DNA from: an uncultured Prevotellaceae bacterium
GTDB lineage: Bacteria > Bacteroidota > Bacteroidia > Bacteroidales > Bacteroidaceae
Assembly: GCA_946185285.1 (NCBI GenBank)
Contig: CAMHIS010000024.1
Location: forward strand, 1-34,129
Direction of reading: 5' to 3'
DNA: 34,129 bases
The notes below the pieces were generated by a model that had not been told where the DNA came from, made no database searches, and saw only the letters and a list, made by a program, of their open reading frames with translations. Of the stretch, positions 17,404-24,520 are shown piece by piece (positions within the stretch are counted from its first letter, which is position 1; every line of letters begins with the position of its first letter). A program made the position numbers and the translations under genes.

Positions 17404-17426
17404 TGAGATTGGCCAGATGAGTTTTG

Positions 17427-17505
17427 TTCACCGCCAGTGAATTTTCAAAAGGCGCCGCCTTTTTTCCATAAACCGCCGGGTTTTGGGCAAAAGGCGCCGC
17501 CTTTT
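17427..17505. repeat. Palindrome cluster: TTCAC-N5-GTGAA plus two copies of a 17-bp palindrome
   Basis: TTCAC-CGCCA-GTGAA is at 17427-17441, the third copy of the pattern in the window. AAAAGGCGCCGCCTTTT occurs at 17447-17463 and again identically at 17489-17505. Each copy can form a 7-bp stem with a GCC loop ending in a T run, so they could act as bidirectional terminators for the giant-protein operon. The remaining bases of 17154-17536 show no gene. Confidence 0.6.
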
Positions 17506-17536
17506 GGGAACTAATGTAAGAAAAAGTTGATGATAG

Positions 17537-17569
17537 TTGCTTGTATTTCAGAAAATTTCGTATCTTTGC
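17537..17569 (+). promoter_or_regulatory. Promoter of the 17576 gene, near-leaderless
   Basis: TTGC (17537-17540), a 20-bp spacer and TATCTTTGC (17561-17569) lie six bases before the ATG at 17576. This rules out the in-frame ATG at 17537, which overlaps the promoter. Confidence 0.75.
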
Positions 17570-17575
17570 AGCATC

Positions 17576-18781
17576 ATGAAAAGAGGAACAATGTTAATCG
17601 TGGCGTTGCTGATGGCAATGACCATCATGGCGCAAAAGACGGCAGTCAGTGGCACCGTCGTAGATGCTTCTACAGGCGAGCCGGTGATGGGAGCCAGCGT
17701 GTCGGCCGGCGGCCTGTCGGTAGTGACCAATGCCGACGGCTTCTTCACGCTGAAGAGCGAGCAGGTGCCGGAGGCTGTGGTGGTGACGCACGTGGGCTAC
17801 CACACGCGTCGGGTGGCCGTGACGGACGGGCAGCTGACCGTCAGCATAGAGCCGACGGCAATACAGCTGAGCGAGGTCTTGGTGATGGCCGACAACCCGC
17901 GCGTACTGGTGCAGGCGGCTATCGCGAAGATACCGCAGAACTACAGCCGCAATCCTGAACTCTACAACTGCTTCTACCGCGAGACGGCGATGAAGCGGCA
18001 GCACTACATCAGCGTGGCTGAGGGCGTGGTGACGATGTACAAGAGCGGTGCCGGGACAGGACTGGGGCGCGACCGCGTGGCCATCAGCAAGGGCCGCCGG
18101 CTGCTCAGTCCGAAGCAGAGCGACACCCTCGGCGTGAAGGTGCTGGGCGGTCCCGTGGCGGCCGTGCAGCTTGACATCGTGAAGAACCGCGACTTCCTGC
18201 TCGACGACGACCTGGCCTGCTACGAGCTGAAGATGGAGACGCCGACCACCATTGCCGACCGTTCGCAGTATGTGGTCAGCCTCACGCCGAGCGTGACGAT
18301 GCCCTACGCCCTCTACAATGGCAAGCTGTATATCGACCAGGAGACGCTGGCCTTCACCCGCGTGGAGCTGTCGCTCGACATGAACGACCGCCAGAAGGCG
18401 ACCGAGGCAATGCTCGTCAGGAAGCCCCTCGGCGTGCGCTTCCGTCCCCGCGAGCTGTCGCTGCTGGTGGACTATCGTCAGGGCAGTGACGGCGTGATGC
18501 GGCTGAGCTATATGCGCACGACGTTCCGCTTCAACTGCGACTGGAAGCGGCGGCTCTTTGCCACGTCGTTTACGGCTACCTGCGAGCTGGCCGTCACCAG
18601 CACTACCGACCGCGACGTGCAGCCCATCCGTGGCCGCGACTCCTTCGACCAGCGCGACGCCTTCTTCGACAAGGTCGACTATTTCCGCGACCCCGCCTTC
18701 TGGCAGGACTACAACATCATCGAGCCGACGGAGTCGCTCGACAAGGCCGTGCTGCGCCTGCTGAAGAGCCGTCGGCGGTAG
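17576..18781 (+). CDS. Secreted protein with carboxypeptidase-regulatory-like domain
   Basis: The 401-aa product has a signal peptide (MKRGTMLIVALLMAMTIMAQ) and then a typical carboxypeptidase-regulatory-like beta sandwich: VSGTVVDASTGEPVMGASVSAGGLSVVTNADGFFTLKSE, up to about residue 105. The same domain opens many Bacteroidales TonB-dependent transporters and surface proteins, but no plug or barrel follows. The rest starts with IPQNYSRNPELYNCFYRETAM and continues as an alternating beta-rich domain (KLYIDQETLAFTRVELSLDM, RFRPRELSLLVDYR) that is often found with this N-terminus in Bacteroidales proteins of unknown function. It is likely periplasmic or outer-membrane associated. It is a single gene that converges on the reverse transcriptase gene. 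Confidence 0.78.
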   Translation: MKRGTMLIVALLMAMTIMAQKTAVSGTVVDASTGEPVMGASVSAGGLSVVTNADGFFTLKSEQVPEAVVVTHVGYHTRRVAVTDGQLTVSIEPTAIQLSEVLVMADNPRVLVQAAIAKIPQNYSRNPELYNCFYRETAMKRQHYISVAEGVVTMYKSGAGTGLGRDRVAISKGRRLLSPKQSDTLGVKVLGGPVAAVQLDIVKNRDFLLDDDLACYELKMETPTTIADRSQYVVSLTPSVTMPYALYNGKLYIDQETLAFTRVELSLDMNDRQKATEAMLVRKPLGVRFRPRELSLLVDYRQGSDGVMRLSYMRTTFRFNCDWKRRLFATSFTATCELAVTSTTDRDVQPIRGRDSFDQRDAFFDKVDYFRDPAFWQDYNIIEPTESLDKAVLRLLKSRRR

Positions 18782-18808
18782 TTTTCAGGCACGGAAAAAC
18801 ACCGATGG

Positions 18809-18837
18809 ACACTGCCGAGGCCAAGCAGCAGTGTTTC
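18809..18837. terminator. Hairpin between convergent genes
   Basis: ACACTGC (18809-18815) pairs with GCAGTGT (18828-18834) around a 12-nt loop, followed on the + strand by TTCTC. It lies between the convergent 17576 gene and the reverse transcriptase gene and is a plausible but weak terminator. Confidence 0.4.
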
Positions 18838-20031
18838 TCAGTGTTCAGAATAGAACTCGTGCACCAGGCTGCGGTAGCCCAGCTCGCGAAGCCGGGCGTA
18901 GCTCGTGCGGTAGTTAGCCTTGCAGTGGCGACCGGTAGACAGGAAGCGCAGGTAGTCCTGCAGGTAACGGTCAATCTCGTGCAGACCCTCCGTGCGGTTG
19001 ATAATCGGGAAGAACCACCTCGACCAGGTCAGCGCCGTGGGGTCGTCTCCCTCGAAGAACTTACGGTTGAAGTGGCTGATGAGCACCCTCATCGCCTTCT
19101 CGGGCGCCACGTCGTGCCTGCTGCGCCATCGGTCGAGGGCGCGGGCCTTGCGCCTTATCTTGTCCTTCATCTTACGGCGCGCCGCCTCGGCAATGTCGAT
19201 TTCCCTGCCGCAGCACCTGAAGCCTAAGAAGTCGAACGGCTCGCCCGGCTCGTAGATGTTCACCTTGTCGGGGTTTATCACGAGGCGGTATTTGTTGAGC
19301 ATCTGGGCCAGTGTGCCGATGTGGCGGTCCAGCTCCTGGCGGCTGTCGGCGAAGACGATGATGTCGTCAGAGTAGCGAGCGTAGAGCACACCGGCCTCGT
19401 GGAAGTGGCGGTCCACCTCGCTCAGGTAGACGTTGGCCAGGAATGGCGAGGTGGGCGTGCCGGCCATCACGCCGTGCTCCTCGCTGACGATGTTGCCATC
19501 GGCCGAGGCCCGGCGGTCGGTGAGCATCCGTTCGAAGAAGTCGTACAGGCGCGGGTCGTCGGCGAGCACGTCGCGGAGCATGGGCAGCAGCAGCGGGACT
19601 GAGATGGTGTTGAAGTAGTCGTGTATGTCGGTCTTGTAGGCCCACACCCGTCGGTCGCCGATGGTGCTCACCAGTCGGCGTATGGCGTTGTGGGCTGTCA
19701 GTCCGCGGCGGAAGGAGTAGAGGTTTGGCGACAGCAGCGGGTCGTAGCGGTAGAGTAGGAAGGCCATCGCCTTGAGCATGGCCATCTCGTCGGGCGTGTA
19801 GCTGTAGACGACGCGCTTCCGTCCGTTGCCCATCTTGTTGACCAGATGGCGAACCGGCACCGACAGCGGCTCTCCCTGCTGCAGGCGGCTGGCCAGGCGG
19901 CGGAACTGCTGGCTGGCGACGTAGGTGTCGGCCTGGTCGAACTCGTCCCAGCTGAAGCGCCCTTTCATCAGGCGGTAGCTGAGGAACTGCTCCCAGGCTT
20001 GCTGTTCGGCGAGGCGGTCGATGATGCTCAT
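18838..20031 (-). CDS. Standalone reverse transcriptase with YSDD active site
   Basis: The 397-aa protein is an RNA-directed DNA polymerase. Fingers: KRVVYSY (72-78) and NLYSFRRGLTAHNAI (103-117), the counterpart of the group II-type SYGFRPGRS region. Motif A: YKTDIHDYFN with D135. Motif B-like: GTPTSPFLANVYL (191-203). Active site: YARYSDDIIVFA with YSDD at 220-223, instead of the common YADD. Then FDFLGF (266-271). The remaining C-terminus (about 285-397) is helical and ends GYRSLVHEFYSEH. No HNH/endonuclease or maturase-type extension is present, and I do not see the retron NAxxH or VTG motifs, nor CRISPR or DGR partner genes. The start is fixed by an in-frame TAA 9 bases upstream (20038-20040). 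The leader is pyrimidine-only with no Shine-Dalgarno. A structured intergenic element lies directly upstream. A domesticated group II-like or unclassified defence-type RT is the best description. Confidence 0.88.
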   Translation of the reverse strand: MSIIDRLAEQQAWEQFLSYRLMKGRFSWDEFDQADTYVASQQFRRLASRLQQGEPLSVPVRHLVNKMGNGRKRVVYSYTPDEMAMLKAMAFLLYRYDPLLSPNLYSFRRGLTAHNAIRRLVSTIGDRRVWAYKTDIHDYFNTISVPLLLPMLRDVLADDPRLYDFFERMLTDRRASADGNIVSEEHGVMAGTPTSPFLANVYLSEVDRHFHEAGVLYARYSDDIIVFADSRQELDRHIGTLAQMLNKYRLVINPDKVNIYEPGEPFDFLGFRCCGREIDIAEAARRKMKDKIRRKARALDRWRSRHDVAPEKAMRVLISHFNRKFFEGDDPTALTWSRWFFPIINRTEGLHEIDRYLQDYLRFLSTGRHCKANYRTSYARLRELGYRSLVHEFYSEH

Positions 20032-20039
20032 GGGAAATT

Positions 20040-20081
20040 AGAGGTGAGAGATGAGAGGTAAGAGATGAGAAGGGAGGGGGG
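20040..20081. repeat. Six in-register purine heptamers before the RT gene
   Basis: On the + strand AGAGGTG, AGAGATG, AGAGGTA, AGAGATG, AGAAGGG and AGGGGGG follow one another without gaps; on the RT mRNA this is a pure pyrimidine tract ending 8 bases before the ATG. The last two units overlap the 3' arm of the closing stem of the adjacent RNA element. Confidence 0.65.
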
Positions 20082-20208
20082 AACAGGTTTGAATGGCAAA
20101 CGTTTGCCTTCACGAGACGGTACGGTGCCAGGCCGCCTGCAAGACCAATTGCATCTGTAGGCACCGCTGCGTCCTCCGCAGGCGCTGGGTGTAGCATCCC
20201 CCCTCCCT
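20071..20208 (-). ncRNA. Candidate RT-associated structured RNA (138 nt)
   Basis: A perfect 12-bp stem joins 20197-20208 to 20071-20082 (AGGGAGGGGGGA and its complement). Inside, in minus-strand order: a hairpin CTGCG/CGCAG with 5-nt loop (20167-20181); a larger hairpin closed by GGTGCC/GGCACC (20124-20129 with 20160-20165) that contains TGCAA/TTGCA with a 6-nt loop (20138-20153); and a 14-bp perfect palindrome GGCAAACGTTTGCC (20095-20108). The stretch sits between the 165-aa gene and the RT gene on the same strand, with no recognisable promoter of its own, so it would be cut from or act within the shared transcript. The layout recalls retron or defence-RT ncRNAs. The assignment rests on structure and position only. 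Confidence 0.45.
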
Positions 20209-20220
20209 CGAGTGTGGCTG

Positions 20221-20718
20221 TCAGGCGTTCATAAACTTCCGGATGCGGCTGACGACGTAGTCGCGCTCGTTGGGGTACTGCGTGTAGAAGTTAATGTAGG
20301 GCAGGCCCAGTTTCTTGGCGTACATCCGGGCAATGAGGTACTTCACGTTCTTGTTGTGGCTCGTGCCCGAGCCGAGCATGACCACGGCGGCGGGCGTGCC
20401 GCCCTGGCTGAGCACAAACGTGTAGGGCTGGCCCCACTCGGCCTTGTACGACTGCTGTGGGCGCGTGGCGTAGAGCTTGAACTCGTCGGTGGCAAAGCCG
20501 GCAAGCTCCGTCACGGGCACATTCTGCCTGACGCTGTACTGCGGGAAGTCGGTGGCGAGAATCTCGGCGAAGTAGTCGGGGCCGATGTTGGGCGCTGGAC
20601 GGTTGGCGCTGGGCGATGGTGACGTCGCGCGCGGGCTGGCGGGCTGTTCCGCCCTCTGTTCGATGCTCTCGACGGCCGTCTTGAGCACCATGTTCAGGAT
20701 AGATTTCAAAAGACTCAT
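20221..20718 (-). CDS. Uncharacterised 165-aa protein upstream of the RT
   Basis: The ATG at 20718 is chosen because the promoter's -7 element (20741-20749) lies between it and an upstream in-frame ATG at 20772. Residues 1-20 form an amphipathic/hydrophobic helix (MSLLKSILNMVLKTAVESIE). Residues about 21-45 are a proline/serine/alanine-rich linker. The C-terminal ~110 residues look like a compact alpha/beta domain: FAEILATDFPQYSV, AAVVMLGSGTSHNKNVKYL, LGLPYINFYTQYPNERDYVV. The final segment (a hydrophobic strand, then a helix with K/R, then PYINFY and PNERDYV) resembles small endonuclease-fold-like proteins of unknown function, but I cannot see a complete catalytic set. It is the first gene of the presumed transcript that continues through the structured element to the RT. 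Confidence 0.7.
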   Translation of the reverse strand: MSLLKSILNMVLKTAVESIEQRAEQPASPRATSPSPSANRPAPNIGPDYFAEILATDFPQYSVRQNVPVTELAGFATDEFKLYATRPQQSYKAEWGQPYTFVLSQGGTPAAVVMLGSGTSHNKNVKYLIARMYAKKLGLPYINFYTQYPNERDYVVSRIRKFMNA

Positions 20719-20740
20719 AGTTGTTTCGCGTTTGTTTGGG

Positions 20741-20772
20741 GCAAATATACAAATAATAGCCGTCACCCGCAA
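20741..20772 (-). promoter_or_regulatory. Promoter of the 165-aa gene / RT transcript
   Basis: On the minus strand TTGC (20769-20772), a 19-bp spacer and TATATTTGC (20741-20749). It is the only convincing promoter upstream of the RT gene. It is divergent from mutS. Confidence 0.7.
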
Positions 20773-20812
20773 GTTTTTGAACGAAAAAGTGACGATAGTC
20801 GCGGAAATTCAG

Positions 20813-20821
20813 TAACTTTGC
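20813..20821 (+). promoter_or_regulatory. -7 element of mutS
   Basis: TAACTTTGC lies 18 bases before the mutS ATG. A clear TTG at the expected upstream distance is not seen. Confidence 0.55.
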
Positions 20822-20839
20822 AGCAAAAATCAGAAGCAA

Positions 20840-23506
20840 ATGGCAAAGAAAGACGGGGAGCTGACCCCGATGATGAAGCAGTTCTTCGACCTCAAGGCGA
20901 AGCACCCCGACGCGGTGCTGCTGTTCCGCTGCGGCGACTTCTACGAGACGTACTGCGAGGACGCGGTGACGGCGGCGAAGATACTGGGTATTACCCTGAC
21001 CCACCGCAACAACGGCTACAACAAGGGCGACGAGATGGCGGGCTTCCCCCATCACGCCCTCGACACGTATCTGCCCAAGCTCATCCGGGCTGGCAAACGC
21101 GTGGCCATCTGCGATCAGCTCGAAGACCCGAAGCTGACGAAGAAGCTCGTCAAGCGCGGCATCACGGAGCTGGTGACGCCGGGCGTGGCCCTCAGCGACA
21201 ATGTGCTGAACTACAAGGAAAACAATTTCCTCTGCGCCGTTCATTTCGGCAAAGCGGCCTGCGGCGTCTCGTTCCTCGACATCTCGACGGGCGAGTTCCT
21301 CACCGGTGAGGGCACCTACGACTACGTGGAGAAGCTGCTCGGCAACCTGCAGCCGAAGGAGGTGCTCCTGGACCGCCAGCGCAAGAAGGACTTTGAGCAG
21401 CAATTCGGCACGAAGCTCTTCACGTTTGAACTCGACGACTGGGTGTTCACGGAGCAGAGTGCCATGCAGAAGCTGCTGAAGCACTTCCACGTGAAGTCGA
21501 TGAAGGGCTTCGGTGTTGACCACTTGAAAAACGGTATGATTGCCGCCGGAGCAATTCTCCAGTATCTGGAGTTGACCCAGCACACCCAGATAGCCCATAT
21601 CACCTCGCTACAGCGCATCGAGGAGGAGAAGTACGTCCGGCTCGACAAGTTCACCATCCGCTCCTTAGAGTTGCTTCAGCCCATGCAGGAAGACGGCAAG
21701 TCGCTGCTCGACGTGGTCGACAAGACGGTCTCGCCGATGGGCGGCCGACTGCTGCGCCGCTGGCTCGTGTTCCCGCTGAAGGACGAGCGGCCCATCAACG
21801 AGCGCCTGGACATTGTGGAGTATTACTACCGCGAGCCGGAGTTCCGCCAGTGTATCGACGAGCAGCTGCACCGCGTCGGCGACCTCGAGCGCATCATCTC
21901 GAAGGTGGCCGTGGGGCGCGTTTCGCCGCGCGAGGTCGTTCAGCTCAAGACAGCCCTGCAGGCCATCCACCCCATCAAGACGGCGTGCCTCTACGCCCAG
22001 AACGACGCCCTGAAGCGCGTCGGCGAGCGGCTGAACCTCTGCGAATCGCTCCGCGACCGTATTGAGCGCGAGATACAGCCCGACCCGCCACAGCTGGTGC
22101 AGAAGGGCGGCGTCATCCGCGACGGCGTCAACCAGGAGCTCGACGAGCTGCGCCACATTGCCTACAGCGGTAAGGACTACCTGCTGCAGATTCAGCAGCG
22201 CGAAGCCGAGCTGACGGGCATCCAGAGCCTGAAGATAGGCTACAACAACGTCTTCGGCTACTACCTCGAGGTACGTAATACATACAAGGACCTGGTGCCG
22301 CAGGAATGGGTGCGCAAGCAGACACTGGCGCAGGCCGAGCGCTACATCACCCAGGAGTTGAAGGAGTACGAGGAGAAGATTCTCGGTGCCGAGGACAAGA
22401 TTCTGTCGCTCGAAACCAAGTTGTTCAACGAGCTGGTGCTGGCCATGCAGGAGTTTATTCCGCAGATACAGATCAACGCCAATCTGCTGGCCCACCTCGA
22501 CTGTCTGCTCTCGTTTGCCAAGACCGCCGAGGAGAACCACTACGTGCGTCCGATGGTTTCCCCATCGGATATCCTCGACATCCGCCAGGGCCGTCATCCC
22601 GTCATCGAACAGGAGCTGCCCCTCGGCGAGCAGTACATACCGAACGACATCATGCTGGACAACGAGCGCCAGCAGATTATCATTATCACCGGTCCGAACA
22701 TGGCCGGTAAGTCGGCCCTGCTGCGCCAGACGGCCCTCATTGTGCTGTTGGCCCAGGTGGGCTGCTTCGTGCCCGCAGAGAGCGCGAAAATAGGCTTGGT
22801 GGACAAAATCTTCACCCGTGTGGGCGCCTCGGACAATATCTCGCTCGGCGAATCGACGTTCATGGTCGAGATGACTGAGGCCTCGAACATCCTGAACAAC
22901 GTCAGCAGCCGCTCGTTGGTGCTCTTCGACGAGCTGGGCCGAGGCACGTCGACCTACGACGGCATCTCGATAGCCTGGGCCATCGTGGAGTATCTGCACG
23001 AGAACCAGAAGGCGGGCCACCCGCGCACGCTCTTCGCCACCCACTACCACGAGCTGAACGAGATGGAGAAAAATTTTTCCCGCATAAAGAACTACAACGT
23101 CTCGGTGAAGGAGGTCGACGGCAAGGTCATCTTCCTGCGCAAGCTGGAGCGTGGCGGTTCGGAGCACTCCTTCGGTATCCACGTGGCCGAGATAGCGGGA
23201 ATGCCTCGCTCAATCGTGAAGCGCGCCAATGTCATCCTGAAGCAGTTGGAAGCCCACGAAGCCCACGAAGCCCCCCCTTCCGCCCCCGAGGGGGCCACAA
23301 ATGCAGGCAAGTCTGTCCGCATAGGACATGAAGCCCCCTCGGGGGCCGTAGGGGGGGCCGGCGTCCAGCTCTCGTTCTTCCAGCTCGACGACCCCGTGCT
23401 CTGTCAGGTGCGCGACGAGATTCTGGGTCTCGACGTGAACAACCTGACGCCCCTCGAGGCGCTCAACAAGCTCAACGACATCAAAAAGATTGTCAGCGGG
23501 AAATAA
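20840..23506 (+). CDS. mutS: DNA mismatch repair protein MutS
   Basis: The 888-aa product is MutS, which recognises base mismatches and small loops and recruits MutL. The N-terminal mismatch-reading motif F-x-E is F34-Y35-E36 in CGDFYETY. The ABC-type ATPase domain has Walker A GPNMAGKS (about 618), STFMVEM (signature region), Walker [17 protein letters not shown] (about 693) and the H-loop ATHYHEL. Overall length and order agree with bacterial MutS1. Between the ATPase domain and the last ~50 residues (FFQLDDPVL...[13 protein letters not shown]) there is an unusual alanine/proline/histidine-rich insert of about 35 residues, [15 protein letters not shown] onward, encoded by the repeat element at 23249-23358. 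The reading frame is kept through it, so the protein is probably functional. The gene is transcribed alone, divergent from the RT transcript and convergent with lgt. Confidence 0.97.
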   Translation: MAKKDGELTPMMKQFFDLKAKHPDAVLLFRCGDFYETYCEDAVTAAKILGITLTHRNNGYNKGDEMAGFPHHALDTYLPKLIRAGKRVAICDQLEDPKLTKKLVKRGITELVTPGVALSDNVLNYKENNFLCAVHFGKAACGVSFLDISTGEFLTGEGTYDYVEKLLGNLQPKEVLLDRQRKKDFEQQFGTKLFTFELDDWVFTEQSAMQKLLKHFHVKSMKGFGVDHLKNGMIAAGAILQYLELTQHTQIAHITSLQRIEEEKYVRLDKFTIRSLELLQPMQEDGKSLLDVVDKTVSPMGGRLLRRWLVFPLKDERPINERLDIVEYYYREPEFRQCIDEQLHRVGDLERIISKVAVGRVSPREVVQLKTALQAIHPIKTACLYAQNDALKRVGERLNLCESLRDRIEREIQPDPPQLVQKGGVIRDGVNQELDELRHIAYSGKDYLLQIQQREAELTGIQSLKIGYNNVFGYYLEVRNTYKDLVPQEWVRKQTLAQAERYITQELKEYEEKILGAEDKILSLETKLFNELVLAMQEFIPQIQINANLLAHLDCLLSFAKTAEENHYVRPMVSPSDILDIRQGRHPVIEQELPLGEQYIPNDIMLDNERQQIIIITGPNMAGKSALLRQTALIVLLAQVGCFVPAESAKIGLVDKIFTRVGASDNISLGESTFMVEMTEASNILNNVSSRSLVLFDELGRGTSTYDGISIAWAIVEYLHENQKAGHPRTLFATHYHELNEMEKNFSRIKNYNVSVKEVDGKVIFLRKLERGGSEHSFGIHVAEIAGMPRSIVKRANVILKQLEAHEAHEAPPSAPEGATNAGKSVRIGHEAPSGAVGGAGVQLSFFQLDDPVLCQVRDEILGLDVNNLTPLEALNKLNDIKKIVSGK
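23249..23358. repeat. REP-doublet-like inverted repeat inside mutS
   Basis: Two GAAGCCCAC units (23249-23257, 23258-23266) lead into 26-bp terminal inverted repeats, 23270-23295 and 23333-23358, complementary at 24 of 26 positions. Each arm contains its own hairpin (GCCCCC-GA-GGGGGC and GCCCCC-TC-GGGGGC). The 37-bp centre has a hairpin TGTCC-GCATA-GGACA. It is read through in frame as part of MutS. Confidence 0.8.
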
Positions 23507-23521
23507 ACTGACGACTGTAGA

Positions 23522-24361
23522 TTATGCAGAGACTTTCTTCTTTGCCCTCACCATGCACCACACACCGACGATGATGAACGGGATGCTGAGAATCTGGCCC
23601 ATGTCTAACGGCAGCGAGGCCTCGAAGGCTTCCTGAATCTCCTTGGTGTACTCGATGAGGAAGCGGAAGGTGAAGATGTAGGTCAGGCAGAAGCCGAAGT
23701 ACCAGCCGGTGCCGATTTTCTCAGGCCACTTCTTATGCAAGGCCCATAAAATGACAAAGAGCAGAGCGTAGGCAATGGCCTCGTAGAGCTGGCTCGGGTG
23801 GCGGGGCAGCGCATCGACCTTCTCGAAGATAAAAGCCCAGGGCACGTCGGTGGCCTTGCCTATAATCTCGCTGTTCATGAGGTTGCCCAAGCGTATGAAG
23901 CAGGCTGTGGTGCCGGTGGCTATGGCGATGTTGTCGAGCACCGTCCACAGGCTCAGTTTGGTGCGCTTACAGTAGAGCCAGAGGGCGAGCATCAAGCCCG
24001 CCGTGCCACCGTGGGAGGCCAGTCCCGCGTAGCCCGTCATCTTCCAGCCGCCGTCGGGCAGGAAGTGGATGGGCAGCAGCATCTCTACGAAGCCCTTGAA
24101 CGACGTCAGGAAGTAGTCAGGCTGGTAGAAGATGCAGTGGCCCAGTCGGGCGCCGATGAGGATTCCGAAGAAGCAGTAGAAGAAGAGCGGGTCGAACAGC
24201 TCGTCCTTGATTTTCTGCTCCTTGTAGAGCCGTTTCACCACGAGGTAGGCAATAGCCAGACCGAAGAGCCAGCACAGGGAGTACCAGCGGAAGGAATAAG
24301 ACCCGACGCTGAATGCCTCTATCGACGGGTTCCATTGGAAGTATAGCAGAAGATCTTTCAT
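23522..24361 (-). CDS. lgt: Prolipoprotein diacylglyceryl transferase
   Basis: The 279-aa inner-membrane enzyme transfers diacylglycerol from phosphatidylglycerol to the lipobox cysteine of prolipoproteins, the first step of lipoprotein maturation. Family signatures are visible in order: [31 protein letters not shown] with the essential His region, [12 protein letters not shown], and [11 protein letters not shown]. There are about seven hydrophobic segments. The frame is open 52 codons further upstream, but the promoter-like element at 24380-24388 lies between, and [22 protein letters not shown] is the usual Lgt beginning, so the ATG at 24361 is taken. It converges on mutS with only 15 bases between stops. 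The window's several lipoproteins are among its likely clients. Confidence 0.96.
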   Translation of the reverse strand: MKDLLLYFQWNPSIEAFSVGSYSFRWYSLCWLFGLAIAYLVVKRLYKEQKIKDELFDPLFFYCFFGILIGARLGHCIFYQPDYFLTSFKGFVEMLLPIHFLPDGGWKMTGYAGLASHGGTAGLMLALWLYCKRTKLSLWTVLDNIAIATGTTACFIRLGNLMNSEIIGKATDVPWAFIFEKVDALPRHPSQLYEAIAYALLFVILWALHKKWPEKIGTGWYFGFCLTYIFTFRFLIEYTKEIQEAFEASLPLDMGQILSIPFIIVGVWCMVRAKKKVSA

Positions 24362-24379
24362 AATCGTTTGATTCAGCGG

Positions 24380-24388
24380 GCAAAGGTA
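24380..24388 (-). promoter_or_regulatory. -7 element of lgt
   Basis: On the minus strand TACCTTTGC lies 18 bases upstream of the lgt ATG. No clear TTG at -33. Confidence 0.55.
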
Positions 24389-24470
24389 CAAAAAAATATT
24401 GGAAAGGCTTTTTCTTTTCCTAAAAAAGTTTGGAAAGTTCTTTTTCGTCTTGCCGAAGACGGTTAGTAGA

Positions 24471-24502
24471 CACAGGGGAAATCTCTCCTGTGGTGCTTTT
24501 TT
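24471..24502 (+). terminator. Terminator-like hairpin, + strand orientation
   Basis: CACAGG (24471-24476) pairs with CCTGTG (24487-24492), followed by GTGC and TTTTTT. Both flanking genes run on the minus strand, for which no T run follows the stem, so its role is unclear. Confidence 0.35.
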
Positions 24503-24520
24503 GGGAAGTTTCACCAAGCT

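Noticed and set aside
18838..20031. Diversity-generating retroelement
   Set aside because: No template/variable repeat pair, no accessory protein and no lectin-fold target gene seen in the window.
18838..20031. Classical retron
   Set aside because: The RNA position fits, but I do not see the NAxxH and VTG motifs of retron RTs, and no conserved priming guanosine can be identified.
18838..20031. Group II intron maturase
   Set aside because: No domain V-like RNA, no HNH domain and no split host gene around it.
21665..23182. 505-codon minus-strand frame inside mutS
   Set aside because: Antisense shadow of the GC-rich mutS; no promoter or family features.
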